The translations under genes were made by a program, and so were the position numbers. Shown piece after piece: positions 7,139-15,716 of a DNA stretch of 37,077 nt; the first letter of the stretch is position 1; each line of letters opens with the position of its first letter. The notes beneath the pieces are model-generated. The model was not told where the DNA came from. It ran no database searches and saw nothing but the letters and a program-made list of their open reading frames with translations. This DNA comes from an uncultured Oxalobacteraceae bacterium (GTDB lineage Bacteria > Pseudomonadota > Gammaproteobacteria > Burkholderiales > Burkholderiaceae). Where the stretch lies: positions 1 through 37,077 of the forward strand of contig CAMLIL010000057.1 in NCBI GenBank assembly GCA_946480015.1, read 5' to 3'.

Positions 7139-10100
7139 CTAGCGCACGCAGGTCACCGCCTTGGGATCCTGCGGCGGCTCGATCATCGGCATCAAGGTCG
7201 GCGCGAGGGTGGCCAGCAGCTGGGTCGGCAGCGCGCTGGTGAAGTCGTACTTGCCCGACTCGGGACCGTGCACATACGCGGTCATACTGCCGAAGAACCG
7301 TTCGCCGATATTGAAGACGAAGGTCGCCGAACGGTTCACAAAGCGCGATTCGATCACCGCGCCGCCGCGTGCGTACACTTCGAAGCGCTGGTCGCCGGTA
7401 CCGGTCTTGCCGCCCACGGCGACGATCTGCCCGTCAGCAAGCTTGAACGCCGTCTTGACGCGCTTGGCGGTACCGTCCGACACCACGCCGCGAATTTCGT
7501 TGGCGGTCACGCGCGCCACCTCGGCCGAGATCACCCGTTCAGCCTGGCCGTTCTTGCCATTCTTGACCAGCGTCTCGTACGGGGTGTCCTTGGCGAAGTG
7601 CAGCGAATCGACCCGCTCCACCTGCTTGCGCACGCCGCCGTTGACGACGATGCCCATCATCTCGGCCAGCGCCGAAGGACGGTCGGCCGAGGCACCCAGC
7701 ACGGTCGCATACGACGGCACCAGCGAGTCGAACGGATAGCCCATCCTCTTCCACTGCGCGTGGATCTTCAGGAACGCTTCCACCTCCAGCAGGCCGGCGA
7801 TGCGCTTGTCCTGCGCATGCTTGCGGTGCGTCTTGAACAGCCACGAATAGACATCCTGGCGCTCCTTGACGCTGGCGGCGATCATCTCGTCGTAGCCGGC
7901 CTTCGGATGCGCGCGCAGGTAGCCGACCAGCCACATTTCAAGCGGATGCACGCTGGCCAGGTAGCCGCGGTCGCCCAGCGACATGTTCGCCGGCGAATAC
8001 TGCTCGTACATCTTGGCGCTCTTTTCTTCCGACACTTCGTTGGCCGAGTCCAGGTTCTCGTCGAGGAAGGCGCGGAACTGCTCCAGGGTGGCGTCCGGCG
8101 CAATGGTACGGTGGATGTTGGCAAGCCGGGTCGGCGTCTGGCGGCGCGATTCGAGCAGGGTCCTGGTCGCTTCCTCGGGCGTTTTGCCTTTGTACTTGGC
8201 CCAGAATTTATTCAGGAACTCGGTGCCCTCGCGGTCGGCGAAGCGGCTCAGGTATTCGCTGCGGCGCGGATCGTCGGCGTTGGCCAGCAGCGCGGCCGAG
8301 GAGCCGGGCAGCTGGAACATGTAGTAGCGCACCACGTCGCGCATCATGCGCACGAACACCAGGTTGGTCGAATTGCGCAAGCCTTCGCGCAGGGTCAGGA
8401 TGCGGGCGTTATCGAGCTTGCTGAAGTTGCCGAAGGTGAGGATGCCGCCGCCGGTGAAAAACGCTTCGCCCGGATTGCCCGAGTACTTGCGCTCCATGGC
8501 CGCGTTGAGCATGTCCGGCAGGCCGCGCTGCTCGGCCTTCGGCAGCGCCATGAAGTAATCGATGCCCCAGCGCGACAGATGGTCTTTCGGGTCGACCGTG
8601 ATCTTCGACAGCTCCTCCACCGACTTGGCCGAATAGCGCCGATGCAGCTGGTCGACGATGTCGAGGTAGGTGATCAGGGTGCGCAGCTTGGCGGTCGAAC
8701 CCAGGTCCAGCTTGGCGCCATCGTTGATATCGAGCGGCTGGTCGTAGTTGTCGGTCTGGACGCGCAGGTAGTTGACCTTGTCGCCGCGTTCGAGCAGGGT
8801 GAAGCTGTAGACCACGTTGGCCGGGTCGCCGTTGCCCAGCATGCCCTTGCCGGTCAGGCCGGCCGCTTCCGCCTTGGCGGCGTCGCGCAGGTCGCGCAGC
8901 TTGGCGGTGACGGCTTCCTGCACGCGCGAGTCGAGCGTGGACACCACCGACATATCCAGGCGGTCGAGGTTATACAGGCGGTTGTCGCCCAGCAGGGTGC
9001 CGAGATGGGCACGCACGGCGTTGGCGGCCTTGCGGCTGACAAAACTGTTCGCTTCCGGCGGCAGTACGCCCGAGGCGGTCGACGGATGCAGCTTGACGCC
9101 GAGGGCGGCGTCGCGCAGCTGCGGCGTGATCACGCCGGCCTGGGCCAGCACGCGCAGGTGCACGTTCGACAGCTCTTCCAGATCGTCGGCGCCGGCGCCC
9201 AGGTAGTGGGCCGGACGGCGCTGCGCGATCATCAGCGACAGCGCCTGCTTGTAGGCCAGCGCGGCCTGCCGCGAGGTGATCGGCCCTTGCAGCTCCTTGT
9301 TCACTTCGGCGAAATCGCGGCCATACCAGACCCACATGCCGTCGCCGATGCCGTTGACTTCACCGTAGCCCGGCTTGGCCGACAGCGGCACCGTGTTCAG
9401 GTAATCGACCACGATCTTGCGGCGCGCGTTGGTGGTGTCTTCGCCGTCCTGATAGGCGCGCAAGGTGGCCGAGACCATCTGGCGCAGTTTTTCCGACAGC
9501 GAGCCGGTACGCCCTTCCGGCGAATGGCGGTACTTTTCAATCTGCGTGGCCAGCGTGCTGCCGCCGGCCGAGCGGCGGTCGCTGCCGCTGAAGATGTGCA
9601 GCGATTTGTCGAACACCGCCTTGCTGAAGCGGTCCCACTCGACGGCCGGATTACGCTTCGGATAGGTCGGATCGAGCAGCTCGCGGTTTTCGATGAACAG
9701 CAGGCTCTTGACCAGCAGCGGCGGCGCAGCGTCGAAGCGCTCGTACACGCGCTCGGGGAAGCGCGCCGAGTACAGCGACTTGCCTTTGCAATCGAGGATG
9801 TCGAGGCCGGCGCGGGTCTTTTCGCGGTAGGTCGGAAACAGGCCCATGTCGGCCAGTTCCATCATCTTGGGCGACATGCGCGCCTGCGACGAAATGATGA
9901 AATCGCGGCTGGACAGGCGCTTGAGGTAGTCGGGCATGCTCGAATAGCCGAGCCGTTCGTCGTAGGGGCTGACATGCGGGAAGCGGATCGCCGTGCTGGC
10001 GCCCGGCTCGATGCGGTAGCTGACCTTCGCGGCGATGCCGGCAAAGAACCTGGCCTGCATGGCCGAGGTGCGCGACTCGTGGTAGCCCCACGCGCCCAGC

Positions 10101-10369
10101 AGCACCAGCAGCATGAGCAACAGCAGCAGCAAGGCCGACGTGAAGCGGCGCTTGCGCGGCGGCGCCACCGCCGGTTCGGGACCATCGCCTTGCGGCGGCT
10201 CGGGCGGTTCGGTCACCAGCGACAGATGCGGATGCGGCGCGGTCGACGGTTCGATCCGCTCCGGCGCGTCCTGTGCAGCCGAGGGCCCCATCGACGCTGC
10301 CGCCGCGCGCAGTTTGCGCACCGCGCGCGTGACAATCATCGGGCGCCGAGTACTACGTGTTTCTTCCAT
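7139..10369 (-). CDS. Bifunctional penicillin-binding-like protein (GT51 plus transpeptidase)
   Basis: A very long class-A PBP-like protein of 1076 residues. It has a Pro-rich cytoplasmic N-terminus and one membrane anchor (about 77-94). A glycosyltransferase-51 region (about 215-385) carries the catalytic-type Glu in FIENRELLD (Glu227) and the GGSTLATQ motif (269-276). The transpeptidase region has SxxK as STAK (558-561), SxN as STN (667-669) and KTG (988-990). It would polymerise and cross-link peptidoglycan in the periplasm. Unusual points are the GT51 motif ENREL instead of the common EDxxF, and long inserts between the SxN and KTG motifs. The start at 10369 has no strong ribosome binding site; a Met at 10339 is an alternative. 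The assignment to the superfamily is firm; whether it replaces or supplements a main PBP1 is not visible. Confidence 0.88.
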   Translation of the reverse strand: MEETRSTRRPMIVTRAVRKLRAAAASMGPSAAQDAPERIEPSTAPHPHLSLVTEPPEPPQGDGPEPAVAPPRKRRFTSALLLLLLMLLVLLGAWGYHESRTSAMQARFFAGIAAKVSYRIEPGASTAIRFPHVSPYDERLGYSSMPDYLKRLSSRDFIISSQARMSPKMMELADMGLFPTYREKTRAGLDILDCKGKSLYSARFPERVYERFDAAPPLLVKSLLFIENRELLDPTYPKRNPAVEWDRFSKAVFDKSLHIFSGSDRRSAGGSTLATQIEKYRHSPEGRTGSLSEKLRQMVSATLRAYQDGEDTTNARRKIVVDYLNTVPLSAKPGYGEVNGIGDGMWVWYGRDFAEVNKELQGPITSRQAALAYKQALSLMIAQRRPAHYLGAGADDLEELSNVHLRVLAQAGVITPQLRDAALGVKLHPSTASGVLPPEANSFVSRKAANAVRAHLGTLLGDNRLYNLDRLDMSVVSTLDSRVQEAVTAKLRDLRDAAKAEAAGLTGKGMLGNGDPANVVYSFTLLERGDKVNYLRVQTDNYDQPLDINDGAKLDLGSTAKLRTLITYLDIVDQLHRRYSAKSVEELSKITVDPKDHLSRWGIDYFMALPKAEQRGLPDMLNAAMERKYSGNPGEAFFTGGGILTFGNFSKLDNARILTLREGLRNSTNLVFVRMMRDVVRYYMFQLPGSSAALLANADDPRRSEYLSRFADREGTEFLNKFWAKYKGKTPEEATRTLLESRRQTPTRLANIHRTIAPDATLEQFRAFLDENLDSANEVSEEKSAKMYEQYSPANMSLGDRGYLASVHPLEMWLVGYLRAHPKAGYDEMIAASVKERQDVYSWLFKTHRKHAQDKRIAGLLEVEAFLKIHAQWKRMGYPFDSLVPSYATVLGASADRPSALAEMMGIVVNGGVRKQVERVDSLHFAKDTPYETLVKNGKNGQAERVISAEVARVTANEIRGVVSDGTAKRVKTAFKLADGQIVAVGGKTGTGDQRFEVYARGGAVIESRFVNRSATFVFNIGERFFGSMTAYVHGPESGKYDFTSALPTQLLATLAPTLMPMIEPPQDPKAVTCVR

Positions 10370-10683
10370 GATGGCTCAACTGGTCTGAATCGTTCGTAAC
10401 TGCAATCACTGTGCAACCTTCGCCATCGGTGCAACGGGTTTTCCGAGTGATCGTGTTCAATTGTCTAGCGAATAGTTAATCGAAATCTCACTGGAATCTC
10501 ACTCCGGATGCCAGTGCTCTCATAGGTATCATTGCACCACATCGGACAGCGGATCACGAGGCAAGGTCCAAGAAAAGTTGATCGCGCGCTTTAATTTTCG
10601 CAAAAAAACAACGGCTGAGTACGCCGGTCAAAATTGCCGTGGCGAATCGCACAACGGCTGTTTGCGAAACACCAAGACGAGTG
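10370..10683. other. Intergenic region upstream of the PBP-like gene
   Basis: About 314 bases between the PBP-like start and the stop of the CinA-like gene, both on the minus strand. I see no open frame with a ribosome binding site, no strong hairpin and no good promoter pair. Composition is more AT-rich than its surroundings near 10440-10620, so it probably contains the PBP promoter, but I cannot point to it. Confidence 0.4.
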
Positions 10684-11469
10684 TCACGCGGGGCGATATT
10701 CGGCTTTCAGGCGGTCCAGTTCCGCGCACATGGTTTCAAACGCCGCGCCGGTCTGCGCGCTCTCGCCTTTGACGCCCAGTTCGATATGGCGGCGGGTGGT
10801 GGCGTCGCCCACGCTGGGCAGGCTGAACACCTTGACCAGCGGGTACTGCGCTTCGAGCGCTTCCATCAGCGGCGTCAGGGCCGCCTCGGCCTGTTCGAAC
10901 ACCAGCACCGCGTGTTCGCTGCGCGCCTCGCGGTGGAACAGCGCGCTGTAGTGATGGTCCAGGACCCAGGCGATCATCGGCCAGGCCATGACGGGAAAGC
11001 CCGGCACGAAGTGGTGAGTGCCGACGGTAAAGCCGGCAATCTTGTTGTAGGGATTGGGAATCAGGCCGGCTCCATGCGGGAACTCGGCCATCTTGAGACG
11101 GTGCAGGTTTTCCGGCGACTGCAGATCGGCGGTGCTGCCCGCTTCCTGCGCCATTTCGGCGATGCGTTCCTGGATGTGGCGCGCGCCCTCCGGATGCAGC
11201 ACCAGATCGGTGCCCAGCGCCGCCGCGGCGCACTGGCGCGTGTGATCGTCCGGGGTGGCGCCGATGCCGCCGCAGGAAAACACGATGTCGCCGCTGGCCA
11301 TGGTCCGGCGCAAGGTGGCGGTGATGCGCTGTGGATCGTCGCCGACGTATTCGGCCCAGGCCAGCTGCAGCCCGCGTTCGGCCAGCATCTCGACGACCTT
11401 GGGAAAATGCTGGTCGCGCCGTTTGCCCGACAGGATTTCGTCGCCGATGATAATCAATCCGATTGCCAT
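10684..11469 (-). CDS. CinA N-terminal/MoCF-domain protein (competence/damage-inducible protein A-like)
   Basis: A 261-residue cytoplasmic protein with the MoCF (molybdopterin-binding-like) fold seen in CinA N-termini and YfaY. It opens with IGLIIIGDEILSGKRRDQ and carries the SCGGIGATPDDHT motif that forms the nucleotide/cofactor pocket. CinA N-domains are linked to pyridine-nucleotide (ADP-ribose) pyrophosphatase activity; no PncC-type deamidase domain is attached here, so this is a stand-alone MoCF protein. The ATG at 11469 starts directly with the first strand. It lies 30 bases downstream of the EI24 gene on the same strand and is probably co-transcribed with it. Confidence 0.85.
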   Translation of the reverse strand: MAIGLIIIGDEILSGKRRDQHFPKVVEMLAERGLQLAWAEYVGDDPQRITATLRRTMASGDIVFSCGGIGATPDDHTRQCAAAALGTDLVLHPEGARHIQERIAEMAQEAGSTADLQSPENLHRLKMAEFPHGAGLIPNPYNKIAGFTVGTHHFVPGFPVMAWPMIAWVLDHHYSALFHREARSEHAVLVFEQAEAALTPLMEALEAQYPLVKVFSLPSVGDATTRRHIELGVKGESAQTGAAFETMCAELDRLKAEYRPA

Positions 11470-11499
11470 GGTTGCCCTTTGCCGTTCATGATGTTTTGG

Positions 11500-12324
11500 C
11501 TAGTGTGCCACGAATGCGGGCTTTTCAGCGGCACGCAAGTCTTGCAGTGCCTGCAGGCAGTAGTACTGGAACCACAGGCCGGTGAAAATAAAGATCACCA
11601 CATACAGCCACAGCGACACGATCGCCAGGAAGGGAAACAGCACCACCGACAGCACCGTGCCGCCGACCCACACGATGCCGGGCAAGGCGCCCAGCGCGCC
11701 GGAGATCATGCCGATGGCCTGCAGCGGCAGGCGATGGCCGCGCATGATCGCCGTGCGCTCCTCGGCGCTGGCATGCTCGGCCAGCGCATCGTAGGCCATC
11801 ACGCGCGCGGTCAGCCAGCCCCACAGCAGCACCTGGGCCAGCAAGGCCAGTGGCGCGAGCGCATATAAAGGCAGGGTCAGCAGCCAGACCAGCGCAAAGA
11901 TGCCGAAACCGGTCAGGTTGGCCATCACGCTGCCGAGCATGCTGCCGCCCTGCTTTTTCTCCAGCGCCGGATAGTGATTTCTGGTCACGTAGGTGACGAT
12001 GGCCGGCATGGCGAACAGCCCCATGAACAGCAGCGCGGTCAGGATCATCAGCGGCAGCAACAGCAGCATGGCGAGCAGCGGCACCACCACGGTCTTGAGC
12101 GCGCCCATGCCGAAGGCGGCGAGCATGCTGCCGCTCTTGCTGAAGATGTCATGCGCGACGAACTGGGCCTGCAGCCAGTCGAGCAAGGGCTGGAAGCCCA
12201 GGTACAGCAGGCCGCCCCACACCAGCAGCGCCAGCACGCAGGGCACGATGGACAGCAGCAGCATCCTGGGGTTGAACTGCGCGCGCAGGGCGCGGCCGTA
12301 GGCTAGCAAAACGAAACGGGACAT
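11500..12324 (-). CDS. EI24-domain integral membrane protein
   Basis: A 274-residue inner-membrane protein with about five to six hydrophobic segments: ILLSIVPCVLALLVWGG-type near residues 20-45, then around 75-115, 150-195 and 215-260. The overall pattern matches the EI24/CysZ-like family, whose CysZ branch takes up sulfate; sequence features here are closer to the uncharacterised EI24 group. The start at the MSRFVLLAYGRAL Met puts a short amphipathic segment before the first helix, as usual in the family. It is the first gene of a two-gene unit with the CinA-like gene. The transported substrate, if any, is unknown. Confidence 0.78.
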   Translation of the reverse strand: MSRFVLLAYGRALRAQFNPRMLLLSIVPCVLALLVWGGLLYLGFQPLLDWLQAQFVAHDIFSKSGSMLAAFGMGALKTVVVPLLAMLLLLPLMILTALLFMGLFAMPAIVTYVTRNHYPALEKKQGGSMLGSVMANLTGFGIFALVWLLTLPLYALAPLALLAQVLLWGWLTARVMAYDALAEHASAEERTAIMRGHRLPLQAIGMISGALGALPGIVWVGGTVLSVVLFPFLAIVSLWLYVVIFIFTGLWFQYYCLQALQDLRAAEKPAFVAH

Positions 12325-12443
12325 GGCGATGGGCTCAGTGACAAAGCGGGCAGTGTACTAGAGGCGGAACTCGATAGCATGTTGATACGTCATAGACTAC
12401 AATCGTCAACCTGATGTACCACTTAACAATACCAAGGAACAAT

Positions 12444-12800
12444 ATGTCGACTATCACCACCGAATCCGGCCTGCAATACGAAGACACCAGCGTCGGCGAA
12501 GGCGCCGAAGCCAAAGCCGGCCAGCACGTGACCGTGCACTACACCGGCTGGCTGCGCAACGACGACGGCAGCCAGGGTTCCAAGTTCGATTCGAGCAAGG
12601 ACCGCAACGATCCCTTCCAGTTTTCGCTGGGCGCCGGCCAGGTCATCCGCGGCTGGGACGAAGGCGTGCAGGGCATGAAGGTCGGCGGCACGCGCCGTCT
12701 CACCATTCCGGCCAGCCTGGGCTATGGCGCGCGCGGCGCCGGCGGCGTGATTCCACCGAACGCCACCCTGATTTTCGACGTCGAACTGCTGGCTGTCTAA
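12444..12800 (+). CDS. FKBP-type peptidyl-prolyl cis-trans isomerase
   Basis: A 118-residue single FKBP domain with no signal peptide, so probably cytoplasmic. It shows the family signature VTVHYTGWL, the FDSS motif, the FSLGAGQVIRGWDEGVQGMK segment, the GYGARG loop and a final IPPNATLIFDVELL strand. It would accelerate proline isomerisation in protein folding. I start at the ATG at 12444, which follows AAGGAAC; the upstream in-frame ATG at 12414 has no ribosome binding site. It is 12 bases from the downstream acyl-CoA-binding protein gene and is presumably co-transcribed with it. Confidence 0.93.
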   Translation: MSTITTESGLQYEDTSVGEGAEAKAGQHVTVHYTGWLRNDDGSQGSKFDSSKDRNDPFQFSLGAGQVIRGWDEGVQGMKVGGTRRLTIPASLGYGARGAGGVIPPNATLIFDVELLAV

Positions 12801-12812
12801 GCGAGACCCACG

Positions 12813-13064
12813 ATGAGCTTGCAGGAACAGTTCGCCCAGGCCCAGCTTGATTCGAAGAATCTGCCGGAACGTCCCGACAACATGGCCTTGTTGAAGATTT
12901 ACGCCCTGTTCAAGCAGGCCTCGGCCGGCGACGCCAGCGGCGAACGTCCGGGCTTCACCGACATGGTGGGGCGCGCCAAGTTCGACGCCTGGGACGCGCT
13001 CAAAGGCATGTCCCGGGATGAGGCCATGCAGCAGTACATCGATCTGATCGAAGACCTGAAATAA
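12813..13064 (+). CDS. Acyl-CoA-binding protein
   Basis: An 83-residue protein covering exactly one ACBP four-helix domain. Recognisable motifs are YALFKQASAGD in helix 2 and GFTDMVGRAKFDAWDALKGM in helix 3, with the Tyr and Lys residues that contact the CoA moiety. It buffers and carries long-chain acyl-CoA esters in the cytosol. The gene follows the FKBP gene after 12 bases. Bacterial ACBPs are scattered; in a PHA-accumulating organism it could link fatty-acid and polymer metabolism, which is inference only. Confidence 0.93.
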   Translation: MSLQEQFAQAQLDSKNLPERPDNMALLKIYALFKQASAGDASGERPGFTDMVGRAKFDAWDALKGMSRDEAMQQYIDLIEDLK

Positions 13065-13093
13065 GCTCGTCGTCCGCGCGAACCGCCGTTTGA

Positions 13094-13459
13094 TTAGCGA
13101 ACCACCCAGACCTGCGTGGTGGTCGTGCTTCCCACCCTCGGGGTAAGCCAAAGGTTCCTGAGGGCCGCGCCACCGCAGGCGCCCTTGAACACCGAAGCCA
13201 TGTATGACTTGTTGATCGTTACCGTGCCGAGGTTTCCGGTCCGACCGGGCTGGACGTCGTGCTGGCCATTGGCGAAAAAGCGCACGCAGCCGCTGGTGCC
13301 GTTGTAACCGTTCAGACGCGTTGTTGTGACCGTAGCATTCGGCTGTTGCGGCGTATGGCTCATGTTGGGACCCGGCAGGGTCTCGGCGCTGGCGTAACCG
13401 CCGATACATGCAGCCGCGGCCGCAAGGAGCAAGGCCTTCTTGTTGATGATGTTGGTCAT
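13094..13459 (-). CDS. Small secreted protein of unknown function
   Basis: A 121-residue protein with a signal peptide (KKALLLAAAAACIGGYASA, cleavage before ETLPGP). The mature part of about 95 residues is Thr/Asn/Gly-rich, has two cysteines (in SGCVRFF and GACGGA) that could form a disulfide, and ends in the strand-like TTTTQVWVVR. I recognise no family. The ATG at 13459 is chosen because AGGGAA stands seven bases before it; an in-frame ATG at 13489 is less likely. It is convergent with the acyl-CoA-binding protein gene. An 11-base inverted repeat brackets its 5' end. Confidence 0.65.
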   Translation of the reverse strand: MTNIINKKALLLAAAAACIGGYASAETLPGPNMSHTPQQPNATVTTTRLNGYNGTSGCVRFFANGQHDVQPGRTGNLGTVTINKSYMASVFKGACGGAALRNLWLTPRVGSTTTTQVWVVR

Positions 13460-13460
13460 T

Positions 13461-13563
13461 CCGGCATTCCCTGGTGAGTTGTTAGGCATGCAGTGTCAAA
13501 CTGCCTGCATAGGTGGCCGTGGCGGGACGGAAGTTCCATCCACGGTTTCCATGGGAATGCCGG
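13461..13563. repeat. Spaced 11-base inverted repeat
   Basis: CCGGCATTCCC at 13461-13471 (touching the start of the small secreted gene) and its exact complement GGGAATGCCGG at 13553-13563, 81 bases apart. It could be a regulator site pair or a chance match. Confidence 0.4.
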
Positions 13564-13567
13564 CACG

Positions 13568-13589
13568 ACCCGGCGCAGCACGCCGGGTA
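13568..13589. terminator. Hairpin behind the PHA-system gene
   Basis: ACCCGGCG and CGCCGGGT form an eight-pair GC-rich stem around a short loop, just after the stop of the minus-strand PHA-system gene. No T tract follows. Confidence 0.4.
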
Positions 13590-13601
13590 GCGCGCCTGCC
13601 C

Positions 13602-13886
13602 TTAGTTGGGCGGATTGAACACCTTGCGCATCTTGTCGGCCACCTTGGCCTTGATCGCCGCGGCGAACGCGCTCATCGGAAAGCCCAGCCGAATCGACAT
13701 GTGCGCCTGACTCGGCTCCAGCGTCAGCGCCCCCTGCACTCCGCTGCGCTCGAAGCGCAGCACATCGCCATCCCAGCGGCACGCCAATCCATATTCCCCG
13801 GCAATCTTGTCGGCGACTTGCTGCGCGGCCGTGCGCGCGTGGTCCGGGCTCAGTGCATGTTCCTGCACGATGCTGATGGCGGTCAT
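13602..13886 (-). CDS. Polyhydroxyalkanoic acid system family protein
   Basis: A 94-residue protein of the small family often annotated as polyhydroxyalkanoic acid system (PHA granule region) protein. Visible features are an N-terminal ISIVQEHALSPDHARTAAQQ helix-like segment, a central CRWDGDVLRFERSGVQGAL beta region and a basic C-terminus KAKVADKMRKVF. The ATG at 13886 is preceded by AAAGGAGC. The molecular role of the family is not established; the association with polymer granules is by name and context. An intracellular PHA depolymerase gene lies about 3.4 kb away, which supports a PHA-making host. Confidence 0.8.
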   Translation of the reverse strand: MTAISIVQEHALSPDHARTAAQQVADKIAGEYGLACRWDGDVLRFERSGVQGALTLEPSQAHMSIRLGFPMSAFAAAIKAKVADKMRKVFNPPN

Positions 13887-13988
13887 GGGGCTCCTTTCAA
13901 ATGAAGGCGGCATGATAACGCATCGGCCATTTCCATAGGCAGGCGGATATTGCTTCATTATAATGAGGCAAGTCCACAAGGAAGCCCT

Positions 13989-15224
13989 ATGACCTCGATT
14001 CAGCTGATCGCCGCCATTCTGTTCGGCCTGGCGCTGGCCCACACCTTCGCTGCCAAATCCTTCGGCAAGCTGGCCGGGCGCTATCCGCGCCACGCCGGCC
14101 TGTTCCATTTTCTCGGCGAAGTCGAAGTCGTGTTCGGGCTGTGGGCCTTCGTGCTGATCATTGCCATGGCCATCGTCGCGGGCGGCCACAGCGCCATCGA
14201 CTACGCCGAGTCGCGCACTTTTACCGAGCCGCTGTTCGTCTTCGTCATCATGGTCGTGGCCGCTTCGCGGCCGGTGCTGGAAGCCATTCGCGCCGCGATC
14301 GCCGCGATCGCTCGCCTGGCCCCGCTGCGGACCGCACTGGTGCAGGCGTGGCTGTGCCTGGCGCTGGTGCCACTGCTCGGCTCCTTCGTCACCGAGCCGG
14401 CCGCCATGACCCTGGCCGCACTGATGCTGGCGCCCACCGCGTTTCGCAAAGACATGCCGGAATGGCTGAAATACGGCGCGCTCGGCGTCCTGTTCGTCAA
14501 TGTCTCCATCGGCGGCACCCTGACCTCCTTCGCCGCGCCGCCGGTGCTGATGGTCGCGTCCACCTGGCACTGGGACAGCCTGCACATGGCCGGCACGTTC
14601 GGCTGGCGCGCCGCCGTCGCGGTGCTGGTCAACGCGAGCGCCATCACCTTCCTGATGCGCAAGCACATCGAGGATGCCGCACCCAGGGGCAACGACGTGC
14701 CCCTGCTGGTCAGCGCCATCCATTTGATCTTTCTGGGCGGAGTCGTCGGCTTTGCCCACCATCCCGTCATTTTCATGGGCCTGTTCATGTTCTTCCTGGG
14801 CTTTACCAAGGCCTACGAACAGCACCAGAGCCCCTTGATCCTGAAGGAAGGCTTGCTGGTCGGCTTTTTCCTGGCCGGTCTGGTGGTGCTGGGCGGCATG
14901 CAGCAATGGTGGCTGCAACCGATGGTCTCCAGCCTCAGTCCGCACGGCCTGTTCTTCGGCGCCACGGCGCTGACGGCCATTACCGACAACGCCGCCCTCA
15001 CCTACCTGGGTTCGCTGATCACCGGCCTGTCCGACCAGTCCAAGTACATGCTGATGGCCGGCGCGGTGGCTGGCGGCGGCCTGACCATCATCGCCAACGC
15101 GCCCAATCCGGCCGGCGCGGCCCTGCTGCGCGACGGCTTTGCCGATGGATCGATCGGGGTCGGCGGCCTGCTGGCCGGCGCCCTGCTGCCGACCGCGATG
15201 GCGATGGCGATGTTCCTTGCATAG
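13989..15224 (+). CDS. Putative Na+/H+ antiporter family membrane protein
   Basis: A 411-residue polytopic membrane protein with about ten hydrophobic segments spread evenly along its length. Segments such as GEVEVVFGLWAFVLII, SIGGTLTSFAAPPVLMVA, ATALTAITDNAALTYLGSL and ANAPNPAGAALL recall the Na_H_antiport_3 (DUF1504-like) family of the ion-transporter superfamily. The ITDNAALTYLG and NAPNPAG loops are probably substrate or ion re-entrant regions. The start at 13989 follows AAGGAAG; the frame is open to 13950 but has no ribosome binding site there. It stands alone between the divergent PHA-system gene and fdxA. Cation specificity cannot be told. Confidence 0.82.
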   Translation: MTSIQLIAAILFGLALAHTFAAKSFGKLAGRYPRHAGLFHFLGEVEVVFGLWAFVLIIAMAIVAGGHSAIDYAESRTFTEPLFVFVIMVVAASRPVLEAIRAAIAAIARLAPLRTALVQAWLCLALVPLLGSFVTEPAAMTLAALMLAPTAFRKDMPEWLKYGALGVLFVNVSIGGTLTSFAAPPVLMVASTWHWDSLHMAGTFGWRAAVAVLVNASAITFLMRKHIEDAAPRGNDVPLLVSAIHLIFLGGVVGFAHHPVIFMGLFMFFLGFTKAYEQHQSPLILKEGLLVGFFLAGLVVLGGMQQWWLQPMVSSLSPHGLFFGATALTAITDNAALTYLGSLITGLSDQSKYMLMAGAVAGGGLTIIANAPNPAGAALLRDGFADGSIGVGGLLAGALLPTAMAMAMFLA

Positions 15225-15254
15225 GCGACAATTCTGCGCCGGCCTGCCGCATTT

Positions 15255-15277
15255 GCTTATGTAGATTGTGTATAAGC
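15255..15277. promoter_or_regulatory. Possible operator upstream of fdxA
   Basis: GCTTAT and ATAAGC arms are separated by 11 bases, with a further ATAAGC at 15291-15296. GAATTG also occurs twice (15280-15285 and 15297-15302). The cluster overlaps the predicted fdxA promoter. Confidence 0.35.
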
Positions 15278-15282
15278 CTGAA

Positions 15283-15311
15283 TTGTGGGAATAAGCGAAT
15301 TGCCTTAAAAT
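15283..15311 (+). promoter_or_regulatory. Predicted fdxA promoter
   Basis: TTGTGG (15283-15288) and TAAAAT (15306-15311) with a 17-base spacer. A second candidate is TTGCCT (15300-15305) with TATGCT (15324-15329). Either leads to a short leader before the fdxA ATG at 15382. Confidence 0.45.
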
Positions 15312-15381
15312 ACAGTGCTTTGCTATGCTCAGCGGCGCTCTGCGCACTATCCACGCCGCATCTTTCACTGATAGGACTGTT

Positions 15382-15705
15382 ATGACCCACGTTGTCACCG
15401 AATCGTGCATCAGCTGTCGTTATACCGATTGCGTCGATGTATGCCCGGTAGATTGTTTCCGGGAAGGCCCGAATTTCCTCGCCATCGATCCGGACGAGTG
15501 CATCGACTGCGCCGTGTGCGTGGCCGAGTGCCCGGTCAATGCGATCTACGCCGAGGAAGATGTGCCGGCCGACCAGCAGCAGTTCATCAAGCTCAATGTC
15601 GAGCTGGCGCGCTCGTGGCCATCGATCACCAAGACCAAGCCGGCCCTGCCAGAGGCTGAGCAGTGGAAAGACGTCAAGGACAAGCTGGGTCAGCTGGCTC
15701 GTTGA
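15382..15705 (+). CDS. fdxA: 7Fe ferredoxin FdxA
   Basis: A 107-residue soluble ferredoxin of the [3Fe-4S][4Fe-4S] type. The first cluster motif has cysteines at 9, 12, 17, 21 and 25 ([19 protein letters not shown]) and the second is [16 protein letters not shown]. The C-terminal extension ([19 protein letters not shown]) is typical of FdxA. It transfers electrons at low potential, probably with the ferredoxin-NADP reductase encoded 175 bases downstream. I start at the ATG at 15382; the frame is open to 15325, but that overlaps the promoter region. Confidence 0.95.
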   Translation: MTHVVTESCISCRYTDCVDVCPVDCFREGPNFLAIDPDECIDCAVCVAECPVNAIYAEEDVPADQQQFIKLNVELARSWPSITKTKPALPEAEQWKDVKDKLGQLAR

Positions 15706-15716
15706 GTTTGCCTTAA

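Noticed and set aside
7133..10399. A plus-strand frame of 1088 codons opposite the PBP-like gene
   Set aside because: It is the high-GC mirror of a well-supported gene with catalytic motifs; its product is His/Arg/Gln-rich low-complexity sequence with no ribosome site.
13887..15410. N-terminal extension of the PHA-system frame
   Set aside because: The frame is open through the antisense of the antiporter gene only because of GC bias; the real start at 13886 has AAAGGAGC.
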